Positions 24,641-36,590 of a stretch of DNA of 64,000 nt are shown here, piece by piece. The position numbers and the translations under genes are program-made. Source of the DNA: Lycorma delicatula (Eukaryota > Arthropoda > Insecta > Hemiptera > Fulgoridae); contig NC_134455.1 of the NCBI RefSeq assembly GCF_047948215.1, positions 167,382,575 through 167,446,574 on the forward strand. Reading direction: 5' to 3'. The first letter of the stretch is position 1. Every line of letters begins with the position of its first letter. A model generated the notes under the pieces. It had not been told where the DNA came from. It made no database searches and worked only from the letters and a program-made list of their open reading frames with translations.

Positions 24641-25200
24641 TGCGGGGCAGCAAACTCAGGGGAGGCAAAAGTCACGTCGATTATAGAGCCCAAGGGCCCT
24701 CTCCGAAATATATATGCATCGCCAACATTAAGCACTACTAAATCCAGTGGCGCAGCCATGTTCATAAACATTGAACTTCTTGCGCTTGTCCTAGCAGATC
24801 TCTATTCGGTCGACCAGGAATTAATCGCCTGCCACCAGCACTGGTAGACATATCCCTCACCATAGTAGTTAAAATCTCTTTATAACACTCCATGCTGTTG
24901 TTGGGCGATAGGTAGGCGGAGTAGTAGGCCACTCCTTCCACGCTCGCCCTTACAGAGCCCCGTTCCAGCCACACATCACAGGCAGGGAGTTCTGCAATGG
25001 ACCAGATTGCCGCAGTCCCGTCATCGACATCAGCCAACCAGGACGCGGTCGAGAATCGCGCGGTTCGGAGATGAAAGCGACGTCTGCGCCCACCTCCGCC
25101 GCTGATCAGAAGGTCCTGCGCCAGTACCGCATGGTTCAGGTTCTCCTGCAGTATCGACGGGTTGGAGCGTGTCCTTCCCTTGGCTTCTACTACGTCTCTC
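24640..25200 (-). pseudogene. APE-type endonuclease domain of element VI
   Basis: The N-terminus reads ILQENLNHAVLAQDLL (about 25110-25160), matching the 'LQ.NL.....AQDLL' start of R1-type endonucleases. VWLERGSVRASVEGVAYYSAYLS spans about 24905-24975 in two adjoining segments, followed by MECYKEILTTMVRDM. The GDFN region is eroded (LIPGRPNRDL). A DVTFASPE-like segment occurs in another frame near 24680, then the domain runs into the linker. The translation is broken by at least one frameshift near 24770. Confidence 0.72.
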
Positions 25201-26835
25201 CTTATTAGCCTCTCCATGGCATGCTGCCGCTCCGGTACGATGTCTCTCTAAGCCACGTCTAATGCAATTTGCAGTATTCCTACACTCCGCAGCGCGTTGC
25301 CCTTCACCACCACAGTTGAAGCACGCAGCCTACCTATCAGCTCCTATTGCACCTTTCTGGCCGTATGGCCAATCTCCAAACATCGAGAACACTTCATAGG
25401 TAGGTCTAAAACATGTAGTCTGCATGACACGAGGCCTATCTTGACTCTTCTTCTCTGCACCAGTGATGAGATGATCGGCGCAGGAAGTCGATACGTCGCC
25501 ACTGTCGTTTCTCCGTATCCAGGTCTGACGGTCGCTTTGAGATCTTCCGGCATTTCCTACTCACAGGCTTCAGACACCCCTTGTTGGACTTCAGCCGGCA
25601 GTATGCCGCTCTCCAGATCTCGCAACCGGAGAATGGCCATCCTGGTCTTAGTGTGTACCTTTTTCCCCTTAATAGTATTTGTTAATAACTGCTTTAATTC
25701 ACCCGAGTTTTCCTTTTTTCTCCTTCACCCTTATTTCCTCGTTTTCTCCAGTCTTACGTATGGAGATAATCTCCGTCGTTGGCGGTACTACAACCTGTGT
25801 CTTAAGGGATTTGAGTAAATCGGCATAAATCCCCGTAGTTTTAATCATCATTGTCTCCGTCTTGTGGGAGGCATCAGAAGGGGAATTGATACTCCAAACA
25901 GATGGAAATCTGGCATCCGGCGCGATTATGTGTAAACAGCTCCCAGACGCTCTGACCCCACATTTTATTATCTTTCGTAGTAAGTCACAGTAGTCCGCCC
26001 GTAGATCTCCGTTTGTATTTGCCCCAGACAGCCGCCACTAATTATCCTGACTCTGTTAAAGACGTCCACAAGAGCCCCTGCAAGATCCCCTCCATCATCA
26101 GAATCAACGCAGGCAACATGAAACATGTTTCAGACTAGGGTCACATCTCCAGGTTGTTCAATAAGTCGTACCTCCAACGTAGCCGAAACAACTCTTCCAG
26201 ATCTGATATCTGATTTGCCCAGAAGTCAGGCTATCTGCGGGTGCCTGGCTGCAAGTGTGTCTAAGGCTCTGCCTTCCTTCACAGCGTGCATATCCAATAC
26301 GGCAACAGTGCCCAGTGTGCCCATTCTTCTATTCGGAGCACCAATTTTAGTGTTACGAAATGCCCTCCCAAGGCTAATCTTTCTTAATAAAATAGTTCAT
26401 TTGCGCCGTGGGTACCCCGTAATCCAGAGCATCCATGATTGGGCAGCCGGTAGTGACCCACATCTGAGTGGGTTGCCTCCGCAGTCTGTCTCTTGAACGT
26501 ACAGTCAGGAGTGCTGTTAACCACTCTTCGCAGCTCCTTAACCGCAGCACTAATGTCCACCTCCAGTGGACATTTTATTTATTTTTTGACATTTTTATCT
26601 ATATTTTGCGGAGTGCCTTCGCCAGGCGCTCTAATTTACTGACCAAGTTCTCTATCTCTGTAGGCGTCTCCTTCTCTTCCGTGGAGGATTGTCTCTCCTT
26701 CAATCCTCCTGATGTCCGTAGTTAGTCTAGGGGGGAGCCTCTCAGGTAGTACTTCTTCCAAATGCACTCCAACAGTATTCTGCTCAAGGGGTACCTCCAT
26801 GCCTGGCGCACGCAAAGTGGTCGGCTCATTCAAGT
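25195..26835 (-). pseudogene. ORF1 (gag-like nucleic-acid-binding protein) of element VI
   Basis: ORF1 proteins coat element RNA. In the minus strand the 3' half has two zinc knuckles in tandem. The first, CSRCLEIGHTARKV (about 25344-25385), is a CX2CX4H motif whose last Cys appears replaced by Val. The second, CFNCGGEGQRAAEC (about 25283-25324), has Gln in place of His. Just upstream is a segment with MPEDLKATVRPGYGETTVA, placed where gag-like proteins have their folded region. The N-terminal part (26636-26833 and onward) is Glu/Arg-rich, and stops interrupt it. Confidence 0.72.
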
Positions 26836-26923
26836 GGTCTCATTCCGCTCACTGATATGTTATCTGTTGTCAGCTGGAGATAGCCGAATAATCACGTTCA
26901 GTGAAGAGACGCTCCACTATAAT

Positions 26924-26946
26924 CCTTATTGCCTGTCACAATAAGG
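26924..26946. other. Short perfect stem-loop at the 5' edge of element VI
   Basis: ccttattg pairs with caataagg across a 7-base loop. It sits where the more GC-rich element gives way to AT-rich flank, so it could mark the 5' end or be chance. Confidence 0.4.
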
Positions 26947-27958
26947 TCGAAATGACAAAAAATCACGATAAAATATCCGTCCGTTAACCAAAAATCGTAA
27001 AAATTGTTATTTCGTTATCGATCTGATAAAACAATTATTGTCATGAATTTTTTAATTTACGTATTATATTGTCAACCTACCGATAAAAATACAGCTAAAA
27101 TCACACACAAATTACCCGGTTTAATTTTAATTAAATTCGGTTTGACAGTTGAAAAATTTGATTGAAATTTAAACATAAATCATAATAATTTAAAGATTAT
27201 TTAACTTGGTGGTGGTTTACATGCGTTATGTTAAATTTATGATGGTTTATAATGTTCAGTGTTGAGGCGGTTGAAATAATTCGTTTCGACAAAAAGTTTA
27301 AAACATTCATTAAATCGTTTCATGAAACTGATTTCCGTTACTGAAATTAAAGCGATACAAATTTGCAGTTGTGCTTGATTTTAAATGTAAAAAGTAAAGC
27401 AGAAAGCGTAATCAAATTTAAATTTACATAATGCAGTGTAAAATACAATAATGCTACGATTCAGAAGGAATGACAGTAAACACAACAGCGGATATAGGAG
27501 TTACGGTAAAGGAAGCCTTTTTGTTACAAATTAGATTATTTTCGAGAAATAGAACGAACTAAAGGAAAAAGAAACAAAATATGACAAAAATAAATAAAAT
27601 AACTCAAAGCAGAACAGAGCGCGCTCGATAACGTATTTCTATTCAAGACCGAGTAAATTTGCATATACTAATGAATTTTATTTAATGCGAATTCATACGT
27701 AATTCTTTAGAAGCAAAATAAGTATTTAGATGTATTATTTTTATTGCGTTTTATTTCATTTATAACCTTATAATGTGTGAAACTTCAGAAAAGTAAAAAA
27801 ATAATAATATTCCTTTTTAACATTCAAGTATTCCTCGTATAAATCTATACCGCCTAAATAATATTTTAAACCGGTTAACAATGTACTTTCTTAATTATAT
27901 TTTCTCAAAACTTACTTTTAATGTAATATTTACTTTTTTTAAATTAAGCTATTTTTTT
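26947..27958. other. AT-rich gene-free stretch
   Basis: No coding or repeat signal recognised. Confidence 0.5.
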
Positions 27959-28543
27959 ACTTCCTTGTACGAAATAAAGGAAGTATTGTAATCGTGAAAA
28001 ATTTCGGTTTTCAGATTTCAACGGAAATATCCATTTTGACCATCCCTGAATCCGTTTTAACTAGTTTCGGCGTGACGCCTGTATATACGTACGTACTTAC
28101 GTGTATATAAGTACGTAAGTATGTGCGTATGTATCTCGCATAAATCAAAAATGATTACCTGCAAGATGTTGAAATTTTGGATTTAGGACTGCTGTATCAT
28201 CTAGTTGTGCACCTCCCCTTTTGATTGAATCGAATGGACCAAAAATGTCCAAAACAGCCCTTGGACTTTTTCTTAACTGCAGTCCTCATTGAGAGCTTTT
28301 TAACGATGTATCGTAAGTGGTACTTATTTTCCTTGGTTCCAGAGTTATAAACAAATAAAATTTTAATTAATGAAATATTTGAATATTACAAGCGGAAGAC
28401 AATCGGTTTGAATCCGACTCATCTCCTTCTTTTTATTTATATATTTTTTTAAATTTAAACATATTGATTTATTGATAATTATTAAACTCTGATTGTAAAA
28501 AAAAATGTTTACAATAAGTAATAATTCAATAATAACATTAAAA

Positions 28544-28575
<32 letters not shown>

Positions 28576-28687
28576 CAAAAATTATTAATGAAATAACATT
28601 TTATGTACTTTTCATTTTAAAAAAATGTGTATAAGTAATTTAATAGGCGTACAAGAAAGTCATGTGGTGTCTACATCAGATTTTTTA
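27959..28687 (+). repeat. Dispersed repeat family A, copy A2 (near full length)
   Basis: The left end is acttccttgtacg (27959-27971). Near the right end is its inverted partner cgtacaagaaagt (28648-28660, one mismatch), followed by a conserved tail catgtggtgtctacatcaga. Between them lie the family landmarks, including cgtgacgcctgtatatacg, 'gatgttgaaattttgg', 'ctagttgtgcacctcccctt' and an (AT)n tract at 28548-28575. Inverted ends suggest a non-autonomous DNA element, but I could not identify clear target-site duplications. Short open frames are AT-driven. Confidence 0.75.
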
Positions 28688-30040
28688 AACAGTTTTTAAT
28701 TTTAAATTTTTCTAAAATTAATATCTTCACTTAGGGATTAGTTTCTCTTAAAAATTAATTTTACCTTAATGTTTTCCCTTGAGTATAGGAGTCCCGAAAA
28801 TGAAAAAAAAATCTGTAATATAAATTTTTAATGCTCAAAACGATTTTTTAATACAATAAAGTCAGTAAACAACTCAATACCCCTCCATGATGAAATTAAA
28901 AAAAAAAAATAGTTTAATTTTTTTAAATTTCTCTTTTAAGTTGTTTAAAATCAATTTTAGTGAAAATTTTAATAATTAAAAAGGTCCCTGTGCATGAGAT
29001 AACAAATTTCAAGAAAGTTAAAAACATGTTTTTCGAAATTGTGATGCTAATTAATCTATAACAAATTTTGGTTATTCTTTATTTTGTTCAGCATCTTTAC
29101 ATGAAAAATTTTAATAAAGAGATATAATACGCGTATAATTAAGTAAGTAATTTTATATTTAATAAAAAGTATTTTAAACCAATAACATCAAAATTTATCA
29201 TCATAAATGTAGATTAAGAAATAATTTAAACTACCTAATTGATGATTTTCGGTTAATATTTTTAACACATTCGTACAATTCTTTCTTCCGCGGTTATTGA
29301 AGTTTACATTTTTGAGCTTTATGAACGTTCATGAAGTTTTTTCGTTTAATATTTTATATGAATATTGTATTTTTGTTTCATCATAACTTCCTGTTTCAAT
29401 TTATTCCAAAACGTAGACGTCATAAAGGTCATAGCAAAGAATCCGCAACGTAACGATCAATTTGGCTTTGAACTTTTTGAAATATCGTTTTAAAATTTCT
29501 ACCGTAAAATTTGGTTAAAAATTTCAAAATCCATTTTCTTAAAGAAGAATTGATTCAAACTGTCACACATGAAGTATTTTACTATCATAATATGTACTTA
29601 TCCAGCGCTGCATTAAATTGTTTTCTATGTGATTCCAACCGTTTTAGCTTCACGACTCAGTAAAAAAAAATATAATGAATATTTCGCAATCCCCCATCCC
29701 CAATGAAACCTAGTTAATACTCTTCAGCCGCATTGATAGCGACGGAAATGTATGAAGTTGTACAAACATGAGCATTCACAGGTGCCAAGTTGTGTAAGAG
29801 CTCCTTGAAATTTAGTCAGCTTGCATAGTATTCGTTGTAAGAGCGTCATATTCGAAAATGCATATGACAAGTTTGGAACACGTCGTGCTTTCAGCTGTAT
29901 AAAATAGGGATCGTGCATCTGGTGCCTTTATTTAACTTTTTAAAAGAGTAGTTTCGTTGAAAATAATAATAATAATTGAGGTTTTGGATTTTTAGTGCAG
30001 TCAAATAGAGTAACTATTTTGTTTTGTTTCATTTTTACTT
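28688..30040. other. Gene-free stretch with one unassigned minus-strand open frame
   Basis: Mostly A/T tracts. A 64-codon minus-strand frame (29724-29918) is less AT-driven than its surroundings (MHDPYFIQLKARRVPNLSYA at its start), but I do not recognise it. It could be a scrap of a retrotransposon ORF. Confidence 0.4.
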
Positions 30041-30049
30041 AGGAAAAAT

Positions 30050-32031
30050 GCATAAATTTGTAAAAAATGAAGAGAGCCAAATGAAGACAGCCAATTCACT
30101 CACTTCCAGTGAGTGAATTGATTGGTAAAAAAACAAGATTGGTGTAGGGGTTATTTAAATTATGGTTTTATCTTATTGGATAGAAAGTCACAGTGCGTTG
30201 TTTGCTTTCTTGTTCTCTCCTTGATGAAAGAATGAAGTCATCAAAAATAATTCAACACTTGAAAGCTAAACATCTGAAACATAAAAGCAAACTTGGAACG
30301 TTTCGAAAGAAATTTGTATACTTTCAGAAATCAACAAACTTGTATTTGTAAATCAAGCCATACTGATAAAAGTACCCTTGAAGCATGTTATCTTGTGGAA
30401 TTAAGAACAGTTAAGATGTCCAGACCCCGTACAATCGCAGAAAACCTGATATTGCCTGCTGCAGTTAATATGGTCATTGTTTTAATAGGCGTAGAAGAAG
30501 CAAAAAAATTTTTAAAATGCCACTTCTAGTAACACTGTATCAAGGCTAATCGATAACATAGCTGCCGATGTTCGCGATCTGATAATTTAGCAAATGAGTT
30601 AAAGAGAATTTCTTTGTATTCAGTTTGATGAATCAACAGATGTGGCAAAAATTATTCATTTAATATGTTTTATAATGTATGAATGCGATAGGGACAGATC
30701 AGTCAAAAAACATATGTTGTTTTGCAAATTAATTTTTGGTCATACAACAGGATAATATGTTTTTGATGTTCTTTTTGAAGTTACTAACTGTACCACAGTA
30801 GTAGTTATACACACAAAATGGACAAAATACAGGCAGGACAAAATGTACTGCAGTATGTAGTGAATGTGCAAATGCGATAACAGAAAAGAATAGTGGATTT
30901 AAAAAAAAAAATTAAAAGTTGGTCTACACCAAGGGCAAAATGGACGCACTGCTTCCTTCACAGACATGCTCTTGCCACAAAAATATATGCAGGAAACTCT
31001 CAAACAAATTCTGTGAAAAGCTGTAAAACTTGTCAATTTTATTAAAAGTCGACCATTTCAGAATAGGCTGTTTGCTAAACTATGCCATGAAATGGACGAA
31101 AAGAGAAAAAATATCTTCTTTTCTATTCAGAATTCAGACGGTTATCGCGGAAGAAAGTGTTTACCCAGTTACTAGAACTGCGAGATGAATTAATAATATT
31201 TTTCAAAGATAAACAACGGCTATTGTCAAATATTTTTACAGAATAATGAGTGTATGTTGCTGTTGACTTACTTAAGTGATGTATTTTTGCATTTAAACGA
31301 CTTGAATGTGAATTTACACGGAAGTGATAAAAAAATTTTATTAATGACAGACAAAGTTCACGCTTTCATTAAGAACCTTGATATCTGGATTATTCGTCTT
31401 CAAAGCAAAAATTTTGTTAAGTTTCCGCTCACTGTCAATTATATAAAGAAAGATTTGGATGAAAAAGACACTATTATTCACCACAGTCTGGGTAGCATGA
31501 AATTTTTGCTTTTGCGTGAGCTAAAGGTTTAGTTGGCGGAGTACTTCCCGGAAGATGAAAATGATTTCTGGAAGAGATAGGTACGGTATCCACTTAGTGA
31601 AAATGTTGTTGCAGCTGCTAAGTTACCGGTTGAGATTCACGGCCAGCTCATCGAAATATCTGCCGATAAAACGTTAAAACCACAATTCACATCTGAAAAT
31701 ATACAAACAGAAGCATTAAAAATATTAATCCTTTTCACCTCATCTTACATCTGTTTCATCTACGGTTGCGCTAAATACAAAATATAGAAATTGTCTTTTA
31801 TTACTTGAAAACAATTTGCTTTTGTGTGCTATTATCATAGATTTACGTATGCGGAAACCTTTGAATGAAAAACAAACCCAACCATCTCATTAATCTATTT
31901 TCTTTACAAGTGTATTTACAAATGTAAGTAAAATGTTTGTAATAAATTATTTTTTTCTCATAAATGATTTCATTATTGTTTACGCGTAAAGTTGTGGGCT
32001 AATTTCGCGATGCCTAAGTTGAGAAACGCTG
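30050..32031 (+). mobile_element. hAT-superfamily DNA transposon relic (ZBED/SCAND3-like)
   Basis: A broken transposase frame (30150-31893) is followed about 120 bases later by aagttgagaaacgctg (32016-32031). This matches the usual right-end inverted repeat of hAT elements of this type (the left end would read like cagcg.ttctcaac). I could not find the left inverted repeat between 29900 and 30100, so the left boundary is approximate. The element is inactive. Confidence 0.75.
30150..31893 (+). pseudogene. hAT transposase pseudogene, ZBED5/SCAND3-like
   Basis: The transposase would bind element ends with a BED zinc finger and cut with an RNase-H-like DDE core. In order: a decayed BED finger (LDRKSQCVVCFLVLS, about 30170-30215); an N-terminal helical region with TLEACYLVELRTVK and ENLILPAAVNMV (30380-30480); QFDESTDVAKIIHLICFI (about 30625-30680), which carries the first catalytic Asp region; MLFCKLIFGHTTG (about 30710-30760); KWTHCFLHRHALATK (about 30935-30980); FRRLSRKKVFTQLLELRDEL (about 31130-31190); a 92-codon open piece from 31254; then the hAT dimerisation end with NTKYRNCLLL and EKQTQPSH just before TAA (31891-31893). 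Numerous stops and frameshifts are present. Confidence 0.85.
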
Positions 32032-34589
32032 CTTTATACTATCAAACTGTATTACGATATGGACATTTTTTGAGGAGATTGGTTTTTAGAACGATTTTTT
32101 GAAAATTGAATGCCGGATTTTTTGTATAATTTTTAATTGTTTTTTAAGTAAAACAGTTTGAAAAATAAAATTTCTATTATCGAAATACTAAAATTCCGAT
32201 TAATTAGGTGAATGGGGTTACAAGCCCATGGTGGCAATGCGTCGTGAACCTCTTGTTGCCTGTATGGTATTTTTGTTTTAATTGAAGCTGTAAGGCATTG
32301 CAAAAAATAAAACCTCTATTATCCTAGAATTTAAGTTTTCTTGAGCGTAAATCAGGAGTTCGAAGGAGTTTAAAGATTACTTAAAATCTTCTTCAATCTA
32401 GTGATAATACTGTTCTGTTTCCACAGAATGTAAATTTTGGTGGTTATTTATTAAACGGTTTTATCACAATTATTTAATATATTATTAAAGTTGCTTTGAA
32501 AGAGTAAAACAAATGGGACAAAATTGGAAGGGAGTTTGGGAGATGAGTAATTATAATAATCGTGCGGATATAATATTACACGCAGGAAGGACTAAAATTT
32601 ATGTAGGAATTTTTCGAATCAATTCGGTTTTTCTTGATATTAAACAGAACAAAATAATAAACTCAATTTCACTGTACAATGTTCTTAGAACAGATTAAAA
32701 AAAATTAATAGGAGATAAAATTTACATTTTAATATATGTACAATTTTTAGATTACTAAGAAAATATCTAAAAATTGAATTATGAAAAACGATGAAAATAT
32801 AATATTAAAATATGTTTAGATAGTAATAAACACAAAGAAATAATACAAAAAACAAATTTAAGAGTATATCTTGTTTTTGTTGCATGTTTTCTTTGTTTTC
32901 AAGTGTTAAATTCATAGAGTATAACGCTAACTTAAAAATAGTCTTAAAATTTAGGATTTTTTCTTTCTGTGTAAGTAGGAATCTAGAAATATTTGCTGAA
33001 GTATAATAATCATCTAAAATAAATTATTTAATTAAATGCATCTATTAGATAATTAATTAAAATAAACTTTATTTTAAATTAGATATGTTTGTAGTTCTGA
33101 TAAGGATCAGACTAAAAGAAAACAAGAATCTTATCCGCCATTTTTGTGTTTCTCGCTTACGAAAGATTTAGATAGTTGGAATTTCTAGGAGTAATTTTTT
33201 AGTTAAATAGTAATAACATCAAAATCAAGATATTATTTATTCCTTTTTATATTTAATGATACAACAAAGAAATAATTATAGATAAAAATATGTAAATACA
33301 GTTAAAATCAAACGTTCATGTTGCTTGATAGTGCAATGTATCGTAAAAATGTCTATCAATGTCTATCGTAAAAATATCTTATATATCTTAATTACGTTAT
33401 ATCTTAATATCGTAATTACGTGATACTCTCTATACTTTTGTTAAATAATGTAATTTTTAACTCTTTCCCAATAATATTCTAGCTTCTTTCTTCACCATCT
33501 ATCAAGAAAATAAAAATATAGTACGCTTAAACATTATTGAAATCAGTTTTTTTGCTAAAGATTTCTTGCTAGTCGAATAATGAAGTAGGTTTATCGCCGT
33601 AATTCTCTTAATGTCACAGAACACGGCAAAGGTCCGGTCATAATTAAATTTTATTTCAGCCTCAAAACTGAAAATTACAATTTTTGAAAAAATGAAAAAA
33701 ATCAAAAACATTTATTGAATGTCAACGCACTAAAAATCAGTCCGAAGACGAGAAGAACATTTCGTTTCCGTTACTTCCTCCACTTACACGATTACTTTAT
33801 CGTTTTTGTTTAGAGAACGCAAACTGTAGAAGGCGACTTCTTTATGGTGACTACGTTTTAGTAATTATCTTCGCAGAAAGTACTGTTAATTTTTAATAGC
33901 TTGTTCAATCAATATTTCACAAAACTATATACTCAAAACCAATTTTATGGTTCATGATAATGATGAACTGTCCGAATATTAGCCATGAAGTACCACCCCT
34001 CCTCCCTATTTTACGTGAAGGTTTTGAAGATGGTGTTGAAATGGTGAATTAATGGAATCACGAAGTCTGTTATGATAAATAAATAAAACTACAAAATAGA
34101 AATAACCAAACACATTTTAAAAAAATACAGTTCGGTGACCGAATGGAGAGAGCTCGTCTACGGGACAGACTAAGCAGGTATTATATACACTTTCAACGAC
34201 ATAACTAGTAGATTACTACTTTTAAAAACAAACGTTTTTCGTATTTACTAAAGGTTTTATATTTTGTGATTCATCAAAGTGTTTATAAGTATTTAATCCT
34301 TCCTTATTACTTAGTTGCGTTTATAATGAAATTGATGTTAATAATTTCAGTTTAGATTTCACATAATGAATATTTATTATGTCGCCGTAAAAACCTAAAA
34401 CAACGTAAATATGTTGTTGTGTCACATATCAAAATATCCATTATAGAAGTTTTATAATTTATTGGTAATGTAAATAGATATCACTAAATGCTTAAATAAA
34501 AATTAATTTCAAACAAATACAGTTAAAAGTAAATTAAATTGATTGAATTAAAATTAATTTCAATTTCAAACAAATATAATTAAAAATAA
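32032..34589. other. AT-rich gene-free stretch
   Basis: No coding signal recognised. Local imperfect tandem copies of tcgtaaaaat/gtctatc occur near 33340-33375. Confidence 0.5.
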
Positions 34590-34686
34590 ATCCCGGTCAG
34601 ACATGCCTTCTATTCATACGCTACCAATTTCCACAGGGCTAATGACTATATTGCTTTTGATGCCCGCTCTTTCATAACAAAAAAAG
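34590..34686 (+). mobile_element. 3' fragment of SINE type 2
   Basis: Starting at atcccggtcagacatg, the sequence follows the body of the 8817-8964 SINE (ccggtcagg.a.g, 'catacgctac'), then gggctaatgactatattg and a short A-rich tail at about 34679-34685. The tRNA-like head is missing, so this is a 5'-truncated copy. Confidence 0.55.
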
Positions 34687-36029
34687 GAAATTAATTGTAA
34701 AAATGTCCATTTAAAATAGATTTTTTTCAGCTTACTGTTTCGATAATTTACAATTTTACAATTAAGTTTCTATCAGTCCCGCGATATTGAGCTCCAAACT
34801 GGATGAACATACTATGTTCATTAAAAATTATTTTCGTCTACTTAAAAACTTTTTGTGTTGCCTCTATTAAATTGATTTAAAATTTTAACACTGATTTTCT
34901 AAACGGAATATTTTTCTTTCGAAGCCGATCCTTCATTTCCGATTTTGACATATTAAAGTTGAGGGATTTTAAAACTCGAAAACTGTGGTAGAGTATGCCT
35001 GTAACTGTATACTACGAGGAGGCAGGTTCGGCAAAATGTTTTCACGAAGCCACTTCGATTAATAAAACCCATTTTATCACCTACATCGATAATAATTAAT
35101 GTGATTCTTTATGAATCGAAACACAATTATCTTCCTCAGTTCGATGCACTCATCCTTTAATCTGAGTATGTAAACCGTAAAGTCTCAACCTTACAAACTA
35201 TTGGCCTACCTTGAGCTCGGTATTTTTTAAAAAACTTTTTAAAAATAAAAAACCTGTTTCATTGCATGTGAAATTACTCGATTAAAACTGATCCGTTAAT
35301 TCTCCGTTTCTTCCACAGAAACCTCTAGTGAAACTGAAATTGAAGTTCTATCCTGTAAAAATTCCATCATGGTTTAATTTTGAACGTAATTTCACTAAAG
35401 ATGAAACCCAGTTTTTATGTAAAGTTAACTTCCAAAAAATAATCGATTTGTCAACGTAATCTTCATCGATAACAGTATTATTTTTTTTTTCTTAGGCGTT
35501 TCAAAAATGAAAGGATGATTGAAGAACATTCACCAATTTCTTTTCTTTATTTTTCTTAATTCACCGTAAGAAGGTTACCTTGCAAACTCTGTAACTCTAC
35601 CTGCAGCAACAGAATAATTTTTTCTGATTTATTAAAAACCTACTGTTTCTGTTACTCCCGTCACATAATTTAGCAGACTGGAAAACACTTCGCGAGTTTG
35701 ACTGTGTGCATTACGACTACCCAGTTTCGAAATATTTAGTAAAGAGGTAAATTAATAAAAACGTTAAACAAAATTGTGATTCAATTTCAGTTTAAATTGT
35801 CCATTACAAAATTTACATAATTTTTATCTAAAATTATACTATCTAGAAAAATACACAGGGATTTGTTTTGACAACCTTATATAAACAAACTCTTTGACAG
35901 ACTGTCGACGTCAAAGCATATTATCTTTATTGCGTCATTATAAAAATCAATTGTTTACAAATTTTTAGCGAATTTCCAAAGAATTTGTAAAAATCGCTAC
36001 TGCCTGCGATCAGATTTTCTAACGGGATG
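34687..36029. other. AT-rich gene-free stretch
   Basis: Nothing recognised on either strand. Confidence 0.5.
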
Positions 36030-36590
36030 TTCTAGGAAAGGAAGTCAACTTTACATTTTGGAGTCTCCTGCACACGACTTTGCAATGTTTATGTACATAT
36101 GTATGAGATTTTTTCGTCGCTCTACAGAACGCAAGTCTTAATCGATTTTGACGAAACTTGGTGGGGTGATGTAAACCAAGTAAACATAAAGTCTGTTGAT
36201 TTTCAAGCTATCGATTCACAGAAACAGGAGTTAAAGGAAAAAACTAGGATTTTGGATATATCTTTAAGGTTTTCATGTGTAACTTGAAGGCTGACAAGTT
36301 AGAAAACCAAAATTAAATTTTTTCTAGAGGAGCAATCCGGTTTCCCAATGATACAGAACATCAACTGTGTAGCCTAAATCAGATTTTTGGGAGAACCGCT
36401 GGGTGCGAGCTGGTTTTGCAATGATTCAAATTCAAAATATCATCTTTGAAGCCAAAATCAGATTATTACGAGTTATTTTTGCTATATTACTTCAGCTTCA
36501 CAATAATTCAAAATTTGATCTGTTATGAAGAAAATGGGTTTGTGACCAAAAAATCAGTTTTGTACTTTTAATTTTTTGGGTCTGTTTTGG
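36030..36590 (+). repeat. Repeat-like block, family D
   Basis: Less AT-rich than its flanks, it contains gtacatatgtatgagatttt then 'cgattttgacgaaacttggtgggg'. That is the same layout (GT/TATG tract, then 'cgattttgacgaaa') seen in families A and B without base-level homology. The pattern is common in insect interspersed repeats. Only one copy is visible here, so repeat status is inferred. A 62-codon open frame (36099-36287) has no recognisable domain. Confidence 0.4.

Larger units (their letters stand above)
23564..26946 (-). mobile_element. R1-like non-LTR retrotransposon, element VI, with the RT deleted
   Basis: Minus strand, 5' to 3': possible 5' UTR from about 26946, gag-like ORF1 with CCHC knuckles, APE endonuclease, linker, C-terminal zinc finger, a CA-poor/GT-rich 3' UTR (CA-rich on the plus strand, 23590-24040), and a poly(A) tail (T9 at 23564-23572 on the plus strand). 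The palm of the reverse transcriptase is absent: the linker joins the C-terminal region at about 24381-24396, where an 8-mer is duplicated in tandem. It could only have moved before the deletion, or with RT supplied by a relative. Confidence 0.82.

Noticed and set aside
28548..28575. CRISPR-like or satellite array at the (AT)n tract
   Set aside because: It is a simple dinucleotide run inside a family A copy, without spaced repeats.
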